Assembly (NCBI GenBank): GCA_002451695.1
Contig: DKDC01000029.1
Span: 35,387-65,485, forward strand
Source: Prevotellaceae bacterium UBA6858
GTDB taxonomy: Bacteria > Bacteroidota > Bacteroidia > Bacteroidales > Bacteroidaceae
Reading direction: 5' to 3'
DNA length: 30,099 nt
Under the pieces are notes generated by a model. It saw nothing but the letters and a program-made list of their open reading frames with translations, did not search any database and was not told the DNA's origin. Positions 17,010 through 24,215 of the stretch are shown piece by piece. Positions within the stretch are counted from its first letter, which is position 1. Each line of letters begins with the position of its first letter. The position numbers and the translations under genes were made by a program.

Positions 17010-17017
17010 CAAAAATA
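17010..17017 (-). promoter_or_regulatory. -7 box for the metal efflux operon
   Basis: The minus strand reads TATTTTTG (TAnnTTTG), 25 bp upstream of the adaptor ATG. The -33 region coincides with the 15-bp palindrome at 17030-17044. Confidence 0.55.
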
Positions 17018-17029
17018 GGACATAATGAG

Positions 17030-17044
17030 TGCAACCCGGTTGCA
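17030..17044. promoter_or_regulatory. Candidate Fur-family operator (7-1-7 palindrome)
   Basis: TGCAACCCGGTTGCA is a perfect 7-1-7 inverted repeat. This is the geometry of the minimal boxes bound by Fur-family dimers. It sits in the -33 region of the efflux promoter, where a bound repressor would block polymerase. A related sequence lies at the fur promoter (11374-11388). Confidence 0.55.
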
Positions 17045-17061
17045 AACTTCGCAAGCACGCG

Positions 17062-17181
17062 AAAACCGCATCAGACATGGGAAAAACTACATAGGACACA
17101 GGAAAAATTATATCAGATATAATCCAAATTACATCAGACCTTTTTTCGCCATTTTCAAGCCTTTGAAAAACAGCAACTTAC
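17062..17181 (+). repeat. Composite intergenic repeat, copy E (array half only)
   Basis: This copy has no GC palindrome. It holds three 21-bp dyad units (17074-17094, 17095-17115, 17116-17136), GACC plus six T (17137-17146) and the tail ending CTTAC (17177-17181). It sits between the divergent efflux and DUF4253 promoters, with its T-tract facing the plus-strand gene. It shows that the array module can occur without the palindrome module. Confidence 0.8.
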
Positions 17182-17252
17182 ACAAGTCATTCAAGAGTAG
17201 ATAAAATATTGTTTTACAGGCATTTGTGCTTTTCAGTGATTGTTTCCTGTTA

Positions 17253-17289
17253 TTTCCGTCGGATTGGCTTTTTGCCAATCCGACGGAAA
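17253..17289. promoter_or_regulatory. Perfect 16-bp inverted repeat overlapping the DUF4253-gene promoter
   Basis: The arms TTTCCGTCGGATTGGC (17253-17268) and its exact reverse complement (17274-17289) are separated by TTTTT. The right arm abuts the -33 element TTTG (17271-17274) and ends 5 bp before the -7 box. It lacks a T-tract on either side, so an operator-like or cruciform role fits better than a terminator. Confidence 0.7.
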
Positions 17290-17301
17290 ATGGTAACTTT
17301 G
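17271..17301 (+). promoter_or_regulatory. Promoter for the DUF4253 membrane protein
   Basis: TTTG at 17271-17274 and TAACTTTG at 17294-17301 are separated by 19 bp, matching the Bacteroidota -33/-7 arrangement. The predicted start of transcription is about 23 nt before the ATG at 17331. Confidence 0.7.
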
Positions 17302-17330
17302 CGGTATATTCACCTTTAACACCGAAACTT

Positions 17331-18440
17331 ATGACTCCGCAAACTTGGGCCGTAGTAATTGTTGCCGTAATACTGTTGTTCGTGTTCCTTTACCGCATAA
17401 AGAGGAAAAAGGAAAAGAAAATGGGCAAGGACCTCGAAACGCTGGTTGAGAAGAAGGACTGGCGCGGAGTGTGCCGCATTTTCAAAAAGCAGATGATTAT
17501 ATGGGGCGCGGTGCTCGCCGCCTCGATAGCCCTGCTGATTGTGCGCATTGTTACGGAGAGGCATTTCACCGGCACAATAATACTGGCGGCGTTTTTCGCA
17601 TACCGCTTCTTTAAGCTCGTGAAGCTATACAGGATTTCGCTGCACAACGCCCAAATGGAAGAGGCAAATGCAGACGAAGAGGGACTTTCGGAAAGCGACA
17701 AGAGGAAAATCGAGGATTTTCTGGACTGCAACTTCACCTATGTCGCCGACCCTCACTGCGACGTGAAGCAGCTGTGGCTCGAAGCCCGCGAACGCGGAAA
17801 GCGCGAGGGTTTCCACCCGATAGTTCTCTCGCTCAATGCCGCTATGGGGGACGTGCTGTACATTAACAGCTGCGGGGAGGGAAACGAAGAGGACATAGAC
17901 ATAAACCGTCTGCGCGAATGGAGAATGAAGACGCTTGCCGAGCCTGTGGGCGACGGCGAGGAAATCCTGCGCAAAAGATATGAGGAGGAGGTTAACTGCC
18001 AGAAAGAGGACGGCACGCTCGCCGAATGGGAGGCGGACGTAGTGAACGGCGCGGCAAGTGATGATGAGGCGTATTACGGGGAACTCGACACGATGTCGCC
18101 CGAAGGCAGGGACATCATGATAGCGGAAGTGCCGGTGCACGAGCCGTGGCAGGTGTTCGCCTACCTGCCCGTGGGCGGCTGGAACGAATGCCCCGACTTC
18201 AAGGAGCACATGGCGGTGGCGAAATACTGGTATGAGAAATACGGCGCGACGATAGCCGGCATTTCAAACGACACCGTAGAATACGTGCTGCCGCACCCGG
18301 TTTCGGAAACCGAAGCCAAGGAACTCGCCAAGGAACAGTTCGCATACTGCACCGACAACATTTACCAGGGATTCGACAACCTCGCCACCCGCGCCCTTGC
18401 CAGCACCAAGGCAACGGTGTGGTATTTCTGGTGGGACTGA
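17331..18440 (+). CDS. Membrane protein with C-terminal DUF4253 domain
   Basis: A 369-residue protein of unknown function. Three hydrophobic segments lie in the first 110 residues: one at the N-terminus, then two close together after a Lys-rich stretch. A long acidic cytosolic part follows. The last 100 residues match the DUF4253 pattern: a PxGGWNECP-type motif, AxxKYWYEKYGA, a late EQFAYC segment and the terminal VWYFWWD. DUF4253 usually occurs in soluble proteins, so the membrane-anchored form is notable. The ATG at 17331 follows a good promoter; an upstream ATG at 17226 would start before it. It is divergent from the metal efflux operon, but nothing shows that it takes part in metal handling. 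Confidence 0.8.
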   Translation: MTPQTWAVVIVAVILLFVFLYRIKRKKEKKMGKDLETLVEKKDWRGVCRIFKKQMIIWGAVLAASIALLIVRIVTERHFTGTIILAAFFAYRFFKLVKLYRISLHNAQMEEANADEEGLSESDKRKIEDFLDCNFTYVADPHCDVKQLWLEARERGKREGFHPIVLSLNAAMGDVLYINSCGEGNEEDIDINRLREWRMKTLAEPVGDGEEILRKRYEEEVNCQKEDGTLAEWEADVVNGAASDDEAYYGELDTMSPEGRDIMIAEVPVHEPWQVFAYLPVGGWNECPDFKEHMAVAKYWYEKYGATIAGISNDTVEYVLPHPVSETEAKELAKEQFAYCTDNIYQGFDNLATRALASTKATVWYFWWD

Positions 18441-18465
18441 CACAGCAGAGAAACCCTTTGAAATA

Positions 18466-18522
18466 TGCTTGAAACCTGCGGAAATCTATCATTTTTTCGC
18501 ACATTCCCACAGGTTTCAAGCA
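18466..18522 (+). terminator. Hairpin downstream of the DUF4253 gene, possible terminator
   Basis: TGCTTGAAACCTG (18466-18478) pairs perfectly with CAGGTTTCAAGCA (18510-18522). The stem can extend inward through GGAA and TTCC. Only a short T run follows, so termination may be inefficient. Confidence 0.5.
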
Positions 18523-18585
18523 CATTTTGCCTGTTCTTGCTGCTTTTGGAAAACCAAAGACTGCCGCGCAGAATGTATTAATTGG

Positions 18586-18593
18586 TATCTTTG
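18586..18593 (+). promoter_or_regulatory. -7 box for the radical-SAM gene
   Basis: TATCTTTG matches TAnnTTTG, 28 bp before the ATG at 18622. No clear -33 TTTG is at the right distance. Confidence 0.5.
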
Positions 18594-18621
18594 CAGCGGA
18601 ACAATAAAAATCTGAAGCATC

Positions 18622-19398
18622 ATGTCAACCGTGTTGTATCCTTCGCCCGTGTTCGGCCCAATACACAGCCGCCGCCTCGGGGTCTCGTTGGGAATAAACC
18701 TTATGCCGGCAGACGGAAAAGTCTGCACATTCGACTGCATTTACTGCGAATGCGGCTTCAACGCCGACCGCCGCCCACACAGCCGTCGCCCCACAAGGGA
18801 GGAAGTGGCGCAAGCTCTGGAAAAGACGCTCAGGGACATGAAGGAGAACGGCCCGAAGCCCGATGTGCTGACTTTTGCCGGAAACGGAGAGCCGACGCTT
18901 CACCCCGATTTCCCCGCGATAATGGACGATGTTGTGGGACTGCGCAACGAATATTTCCCCAACGCCAAGATAAGCGTGCTCAGCAACGCCACGCTCGCCC
19001 CAAAAGCCGCAATACGCGCCGCGCTTATGAAAGCGGACAACAACCTGCAAAAGCTCGACACGGTGAACCAGCGTTACATTGAAACGCTCAACCGTCCCAC
19101 AGGAAAATATGACGTGAACGAAATCATCGAGTCTCTGAAACTATTCAACGGACACGTAATAATACAGACCATGTTCCTCAAAGGCACGGACGGAGAGGAA
19201 AACATCGACAACACCGGCGACGAATACGTGATGCCGTGGCTCGAAGCCGTAAAGGCAATCAAGCCGCAGGAGGTGATGATTTACACCATAGACCGCGAAA
19301 CGCCCGACCAAAAGCTGCGCAAGGCAACCCGCGAGGAACTCGACCGCATTGTGAGCCTCATAAAGGAAACGGGAATCCCCGCAACCGCATCGTATTGA
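18622..19398 (+). CDS. Radical SAM protein
   Basis: A 258-residue radical-SAM enzyme. The [4Fe-4S] cluster motif is Cys35-x3-Cys39-x2-Cys42 (with an adjacent Cys44). It is followed by the GNGEPTLHPDF motif that belongs to the SAM-binding core. The N-terminal FGPIHSRRLGVSLGINL is characteristic of the COG0731-like Fe-S oxidoreductases common in anaerobes. The substrate is unknown. It is a single-gene unit with its own -7 box. Downstream, repeat copy F offers a near-perfect intrinsic terminator in the right orientation before the convergent gene. Length and motifs look intact. Confidence 0.88.
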   Translation: MSTVLYPSPVFGPIHSRRLGVSLGINLMPADGKVCTFDCIYCECGFNADRRPHSRRPTREEVAQALEKTLRDMKENGPKPDVLTFAGNGEPTLHPDFPAIMDDVVGLRNEYFPNAKISVLSNATLAPKAAIRAALMKADNNLQKLDTVNQRYIETLNRPTGKYDVNEIIESLKLFNGHVIIQTMFLKGTDGEENIDNTGDEYVMPWLEAVKAIKPQEVMIYTIDRETPDQKLRKATREELDRIVSLIKETGIPATASY

Positions 19399-19440
19399 CC
19401 CATAACGCAGGTACGGAATATAATTTAACCGATTTTGCCG

Positions 19441-19641
19441 TATTGTTGCGGCGCGGTTCATGCGGCAGTGTACAGGGCGTATGCCATACGCCCCTACAAT
19501 TTCCGCAAAACCAATGCCGCTAAAAATACATCTGACGTAGGAAAAACTATGTCCTATGTGGAAAAAATTATGTCTGATGTAGAAAAAACTACATCAGACC
19601 TTTTTTTGCCGTTTGCAAACATCTGAAAAACAAATCGTTAC
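19441..19641 (+). repeat. Composite intergenic repeat, copy F (with terminator-grade last unit)
   Basis: This lies between the convergent radical-SAM and LtaS-like genes. It has one GC palindrome (19475-19493) and three 21-bp units (19534-19554, 19555-19575, 19576-19596). GACC plus seven T follow (19597-19607), and then the GCAAAC tail ends at about 19641. Nothing else is visible up to the next stop codon at 19741. Confidence 0.85.
19573..19607 (+). terminator. Intrinsic terminator formed by the last repeat unit of copy F
   Basis: GTCTGATGTAG, a loop of six A, and CTACATCAGAC form a perfect 11-bp stem. It is followed by C and seven T. This is a textbook rho-independent terminator for the upstream radical-SAM gene. 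Confidence 0.8.
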
Positions 19642-19740
19642 TGCGGACATTTCTTGACTGCTTACTGTTTTGGAAACCAGCGCGTTACGCATTTTTTGCG
19701 GCATTTGCCTTCTCGCAAGGGATTTGGCTGCGGATAATGC

Positions 19741-21588
19741 TCACTTCTTTTCGAGACCGGCAAGGTTGTCGTAGCTTTTCTGCAGCATTGCCTTTGCAAA
19801 GTCCAGGCGGCGGGGCGAGGGCGAAGGCGTGTCGGTAAGTGTGCGCTTTGACGTGAGGTCGTAAACAGTCGCGCCGGTGGAGTCGATGAACGATATGCCG
19901 TTGTCGAAAGCGTGGTACGCCGAGGGGTATTTGTATGTGGCTGACAAAACATCGCGCGAGAATACAAAATCATCATGCCCTATGCCAAGCTGCCCGAGCA
20001 ATGTGGCGGCAAGGTCGCTTTGGCTGCACAGCTTGTCTATGCGGCGCGGCGTTTTCACCGCCCCGCCAAGCCACAGCATGGGTATGTGGTAACGCCTTGT
20101 GGAGGCCTCGGTGAGCCCTTGGGGATAGGCGATGCCGTGGTCGGGGAGTATTATGACGAGAAGGTTTTTCCATTGCGGCGTGCGCCTCATCTGCCTTATG
20201 AACCTGCCCATGCAGTCGTCAAGATATGCCATGGCGTTTGCCTTTTTGTCGCCCTTAATCCTGTTGTAAGGCACTCCCCACGGCTCGTGCGAGGCAAGCG
20301 TGAGGAATGTCGTATGCCACGAGCCGGGCTTTTCGGGACTTTTGCGAAGCATGTCGTAAAGGAAGTTGAACGTAATGCTGTCGGTAACGCCCCAGCCGTG
20401 GGTGAGCCTCTGCGCGGGGGTGAACCGGGTGTCGCCAATCACGTTGGTGTAGCCCGTGGAGCGCAGGTAGCTCTGCATATTCGTGAAATTGATGTCTCCG
20501 CCGTAAAGAAAGGTGTTCGAGTAGCCGTTCCTTTGCAGGGAGCTGCCTATCGAGGGCAGGTTTCGGCTTGCCGCCGGAAGTTTCATGACCGATGCCTTGG
20601 GGAAAGCGGGATAGCCGCTGAGGATGGAAAGCACGCCACGGTCGGTGCGGTAGGAATTGGCGTAGAAATTGGTGAAGAAAACGCCCTCCTTTGTCAGGGC
20701 GTCGAAATTCGGGGTGATGTTGTGGGGATTTCCCATCGCTCCCACGAACGTGCCGCCGAAGCTTTCGGCGATTATTATCAGAATGTTCGGGCGGCGTGTG
20801 GTCAGGAGCGTGTCGTCTGCTATGCTTTCGTTGGAAAAGCCTAACGCGGCATAAACGCTGTCGCATTGCGTGGCTGGGAAAAAGCGTCCCATCTTTGAGA
20901 AGTCCTGCGACTTTTTCATTGAGGAGAAGAGGCTGAACACCGGATTGACCGCCGAATGGTTCAGGAACTGGTTCTGGCTGTAATAGACCATGCCCACATT
21001 CGCCGTGGAGCGTCCTATGCCGCCGCGTATGCCGAGGAAAACAAACCCGCCAAGCAAAACGGTGAGAATTGCGGTCTTTACACGGCTGCTTTTCTTAGGG
21101 AAATCGAATTTGCGGGGCGTTGCCCTGCGCAGAAAGAAGAAGAACAGTGCCGAAAACGCAAGCACCGCCGATATTCCCGCAGCAAGGTAGCCGGGGCTCA
21201 CGCTGCTTGTAACGCTCGCAGGAGAGGAGAGATAATTGAATATGGTCGCGTCAATTTTGTAGTCCCAAAACGAATAAAGGCTTGTGTCGCCGGCAAGAAT
21301 GAGAGTGCACACAAGCGAGACGACGGCATAGTATGAACAAAGCACAGCGCGCAACGCCGGAACTTTTAGCCACACGTTCAGAAGCATAAGCAAAAGCACC
21401 GGCGACAGGATGTAGCACGCCGTTGCGGTGTCGAGCGGAAAGCCGTGGGCAATAACCGGCAGGCAGTCTGAAAGTCCGCACCTGCGGGCGGCAAAACCGT
21501 TGAAGAACATGAAAACGAGCTTCCACAAAATGAAATACGCCATCACCACAATGAACAGGCGCAATAAAAACGCAAAATGCTTCTTCAT
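19741..21588 (-). CDS. LtaS-like membrane phosphoethanolamine/phosphoglycerol transferase family protein
   Basis: A 615-residue integral membrane enzyme of the alkaline-phosphatase/sulfatase fold. About five N-terminal membrane helices (within residues 5-195) precede an extracytoplasmic catalytic domain. Metal and nucleophile positions of LtaS are visible: Glu275 in IAESFGG, the probable nucleophile Thr315 in SYRTDRG, His434, and Asp483-His484 in LPDHG. In Gram-negative Bacteroidota such enzymes are thought to transfer phosphorus-containing groups onto envelope glycans or lipids; the exact substrate is unknown. It is last in a row with RNase H and an MsbA-like exporter (22-bp gap), which fits an envelope role. 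Confidence 0.88.
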   Translation of the reverse strand: MKKHFAFLLRLFIVVMAYFILWKLVFMFFNGFAARRCGLSDCLPVIAHGFPLDTATACYILSPVLLLMLLNVWLKVPALRAVLCSYYAVVSLVCTLILAGDTSLYSFWDYKIDATIFNYLSSPASVTSSVSPGYLAAGISAVLAFSALFFFFLRRATPRKFDFPKKSSRVKTAILTVLLGGFVFLGIRGGIGRSTANVGMVYYSQNQFLNHSAVNPVFSLFSSMKKSQDFSKMGRFFPATQCDSVYAALGFSNESIADDTLLTTRRPNILIIIAESFGGTFVGAMGNPHNITPNFDALTKEGVFFTNFYANSYRTDRGVLSILSGYPAFPKASVMKLPAASRNLPSIGSSLQRNGYSNTFLYGGDINFTNMQSYLRSTGYTNVIGDTRFTPAQRLTHGWGVTDSITFNFLYDMLRKSPEKPGSWHTTFLTLASHEPWGVPYNRIKGDKKANAMAYLDDCMGRFIRQMRRTPQWKNLLVIILPDHGIAYPQGLTEASTRRYHIPMLWLGGAVKTPRRIDKLCSQSDLAATLLGQLGIGHDDFVFSRDVLSATYKYPSAYHAFDNGISFIDSTGATVYDLTSKRTLTDTPSPSPRRLDFAKAMLQKSYDNLAGLEKK

Positions 21589-21610
21589 GACAATATTTCT
21601 TAGTTGCGCG

Positions 21611-23446
21611 TCAAAGCTGCTGCATATCGTTCAGGCGTTTGTAGTAACCGTTTTTCGCCAGAAGCTCGTCGTGAGTGCCGCGCTCCACTATGCGCCCCTC
21701 GTGAAGCACGCAAATCTCGTCGGAGTTCTTTATTGTGGAAAGCCTGTGGGCGATGGCGATTGTCGTGCGCGTCTTCATGAGCCTTTCGAGGGCTTCCTGG
21801 ACAAGACGCTCGCTTTCGGTGTCGAGTGCGGAGGTTGCCTCGTCAAGGATAAGTATGTCCGGGTTTTTGAGGATTGCCCGCGCAATGCTCACGCGCTGTC
21901 TCTGTCCGCCCGAAAGGCGGCAGCCACGGTCGCCAACCGTTGTCTGGTAGCCGTTCTCGCTCTCCATTATGAACTCGTGGGCATTTGCGATTTTCGCCGC
22001 CTCGACAACCTCCTCCATTGTCGCGCTCTTAACGCCGAAGGCTATGTTGTTGAAAAACGTGTCGTTGAAAAGGATTGCCTCCTGATTGACGTTGCCTATA
22101 ATCCCCCGCAAGTCGGCTATCTTCAGGTCGCGGATGTCCGTGCCGTCAATGGTTATGCTTCCGCCCGTAACATCGTGATAGCGCGGCAGAAGGTCAACAA
22201 GCGTGGACTTTCCCGAACCGCTCTGCCCCACAATGGCTATGGTCTGCCCGCGCCTTATTTTAAGCGAAACACCATGCAGCACCTCGCCGCCGTTCTTGTA
22301 AGCAAAATGCACATCGTTGAACGAAATCTCGTCTTTAAGCCCGCCGACAGGTTTTGCGTCCCCCTTTTCCGTTATCGGGTTTGCGGCGTTAAGGATTTTG
22401 TTCACACGCTCCACCGAAGCCATGCCCTTGGGAATGTTGTAGGACGCTTTCGCGAAATCCTTCAACGGCTGGATTATGCTGTAGAGTATCACCATGTAGA
22501 AAATGAACGTGGGCGCGTCGATCGGGGAATGCTTTGAGAAGATCAGAGTTCCGCCATACCAAAGCACAAGCACTATGAGCACCGTGCCGAGAAACTCGCT
22601 GACAGGATGGGCCGAAGCCTGGCGCACGGCAACTTTGGTGGCGGCGTGGCGGTAGTTGTTCGTGCAGCTGTCAAAACGCTCGTTCATCTTCCTCTCCGCC
22701 GTGAAAGCCTTGATTATCCTCATTCCGCCCAAAGTTTCCTCAAGCTGCGCCATTGTCTCGCTCCACTTGTTTTGGGCGTAAAGCGACTTGGCCTTGAGCT
22801 TGCGCCCTATCCTGCCCATTGCCCAGCCCATAACCGGAAGCACTATTACCGTAAACAAAGTGAGCTGCCAGCTTGTGTAAACCAGAACCGAAAAGTAGCA
22901 CACAAGGAGTATCGGATTTTTTATCAGCATCTCCAAAGAGCCGGTTACGGAGTTCTCTATTTCGTTCACGTCGCCGCTCATGCGGGCTATAATGTCTCCT
23001 TTCCGCTCGTCAGAGAAGAACGAAAGCGGAAGAGAGAGTATCTTGTGGTAAACCTTTATTCTAATGTCCCTGACAATGCCTGTGCGCATCGGCACCATGA
23101 TTGCCGCCGAGGCGAAATAGCTTCCAGTCTTGAGGAATGTTGCGGTTACAAGAAAAAGCCCTATCATCAAAAGCGTTGTCGAAGCCCCGTATTGCTGTAT
23201 AAGCAGCGTGGTGTAATAATAAAAGTTGTTTACAAGTATGTTCTTAAGGCTTTCGCCGGCGGTGTCCCACGGAATGAAATGATACTGCGTCTTCTCTATT
23301 CCGAAAAGCATCTGGAGCATCGGGATAATCGACATGAACGAAAACACGTTCAGTATTGCCGAAAGCAGGTTGAACAGCAGCGAGCCTGCAAGGTACTTCT
23401 TGTAGGGCAGCACGTAGTTGGCAAGAACTTTAAGGAACTCTTTCAT
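21611..23446 (-). CDS. MsbA-like ABC transporter (fused permease and ATPase)
   Basis: A 611-residue half-transporter that would dimerise into a lipid or drug exporter in the inner membrane. Six membrane helices occupy about residues 15-330. The nucleotide-binding domain has Walker A GQSGSGKST (407-415), signature LSGGQ (510-514), Walker B ILILDEATS with Glu535, and an H-loop IAIAHRLST. The domain order and length match MsbA/LmrA-type exporters. Lipid A precursor flipping is likely but not proven by sequence. It starts 30 bp after the RNase H gene and 22 bp before the LtaS-like gene, so co-transcription is probable. Confidence 0.9.
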   Translation of the reverse strand: MKEFLKVLANYVLPYKKYLAGSLLFNLLSAILNVFSFMSIIPMLQMLFGIEKTQYHFIPWDTAGESLKNILVNNFYYYTTLLIQQYGASTTLLMIGLFLVTATFLKTGSYFASAAIMVPMRTGIVRDIRIKVYHKILSLPLSFFSDERKGDIIARMSGDVNEIENSVTGSLEMLIKNPILLVCYFSVLVYTSWQLTLFTVIVLPVMGWAMGRIGRKLKAKSLYAQNKWSETMAQLEETLGGMRIIKAFTAERKMNERFDSCTNNYRHAATKVAVRQASAHPVSEFLGTVLIVLVLWYGGTLIFSKHSPIDAPTFIFYMVILYSIIQPLKDFAKASYNIPKGMASVERVNKILNAANPITEKGDAKPVGGLKDEISFNDVHFAYKNGGEVLHGVSLKIRRGQTIAIVGQSGSGKSTLVDLLPRYHDVTGGSITIDGTDIRDLKIADLRGIIGNVNQEAILFNDTFFNNIAFGVKSATMEEVVEAAKIANAHEFIMESENGYQTTVGDRGCRLSGGQRQRVSIARAILKNPDILILDEATSALDTESERLVQEALERLMKTRTTIAIAHRLSTIKNSDEICVLHEGRIVERGTHDELLAKNGYYKRLNDMQQL

Positions 23447-23476
23447 TTTCTCGTGAGGTGGATTACGCTTTTGTCT

Positions 23477-24112
23477 TTAGTGTTTCCGTCCGAAATCGGC
23501 GGGTATCTCCCCCCATTCCGACGTTTCCCATTTTATTATTTTTGTAGTGTAGCTGTTGTTTCTCAGCCATTGCTCGGCGCGGCATATGAGTTTGAACAGC
23601 TCTTCGGTTTTGGAATTTCGCTCAAGCTTGGTGCGGCATTGCTTCTTCTTCACCCATAGGATTGCGTTGCGGCTGTCGGAGTAAACGGGCATGTCCAAGC
23701 CTTTCTGCTTCAGGAGGGCGAGCGCGTGGACTATGGCGAGAAACTCGCCTATGTTGTTAGTGCCCCAAACAGGGCCGAAATGAAAAATCTCGCGGCGGTT
23801 TTGCAAGAACACCCCGCGATATTCCATTTTCCCCGGATTTCCCGAACACGCCGCGTCAACGGCGAGCGCACGCTTCTCAATGCCCTGCGGAAGCGGAGGC
23901 TCTGTTTGGGAAGCATACCGCTTCACCTCCACGCTGCGTTCGGAAGGAACTCCGAGCATGAACTCGCGGCGGGCCTCGTCCTCGCTGGCAAACGACTTGT
24001 AACGCGCCCCGTCAAAATGCTCCGTCTCGCGCTTGCAGTCCTCCCAGGAAGTGTATATCCCGGGATTATGACCAGACCAGACAACGTAGAATTTCTGCTT
24101 TTTGCGGGGCAT
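23477..24112 (-). CDS. Ribonuclease H1 with N-terminal viroplasmin-type hybrid-binding domain
   Basis: A 211-residue enzyme that cuts the RNA strand of RNA-DNA hybrids. The first 50 residues form the small caulimovirus-viroplasmin/RNase H1 hybrid-binding domain (YVVWSGHNPGIY start, then YKSF). The catalytic domain shows all four acidic residues of the DEDD set: Asp86, Glu123, Asp146 and Asp206. Its core differs from E. coli RnhA and resembles the Bacteroidota form. It follows argS by 103 bp, with a strong terminator between, so it needs its own promoter, which I could not place. An MsbA-like exporter gene follows. Confidence 0.9.
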   Translation of the reverse strand: MPRKKQKFYVVWSGHNPGIYTSWEDCKRETEHFDGARYKSFASEDEARREFMLGVPSERSVEVKRYASQTEPPLPQGIEKRALAVDAACSGNPGKMEYRGVFLQNRREIFHFGPVWGTNNIGEFLAIVHALALLKQKGLDMPVYSDSRNAILWVKKKQCRTKLERNSKTEELFKLICRAEQWLRNNSYTTKIIKWETSEWGEIPADFGRKH

Positions 24113-24158
24113 TTCGAGTTTTCGTTACCGTTTCATTTCCTTGCCGGAAACCGAAATC

Positions 24159-24201
24159 CAAAAAGTGCAGCCCCCGGTTTTTCCGCCGGAAGCCGCACTT
24201 T
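24159..24201 (-). terminator. Intrinsic terminator of argS
   Basis: On the minus strand a 16-bp stem (arms at 24186-24201 and 24162-24177, including G-U pairs) closes an 8-nt loop and runs into TTTTT. It lies 15 bp after the argS stop, a convincing rho-independent terminator. Confidence 0.8.
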
Positions 24202-24215
24202 ATATTTTAGTTTAA

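Noticed and set aside
16986..17099. N-terminal extension of the adaptor gene
   Set aside because: The 38 extra residues run through repeat copy E and the promoter and would hide the signal segment; the ATG at 16985 is better.
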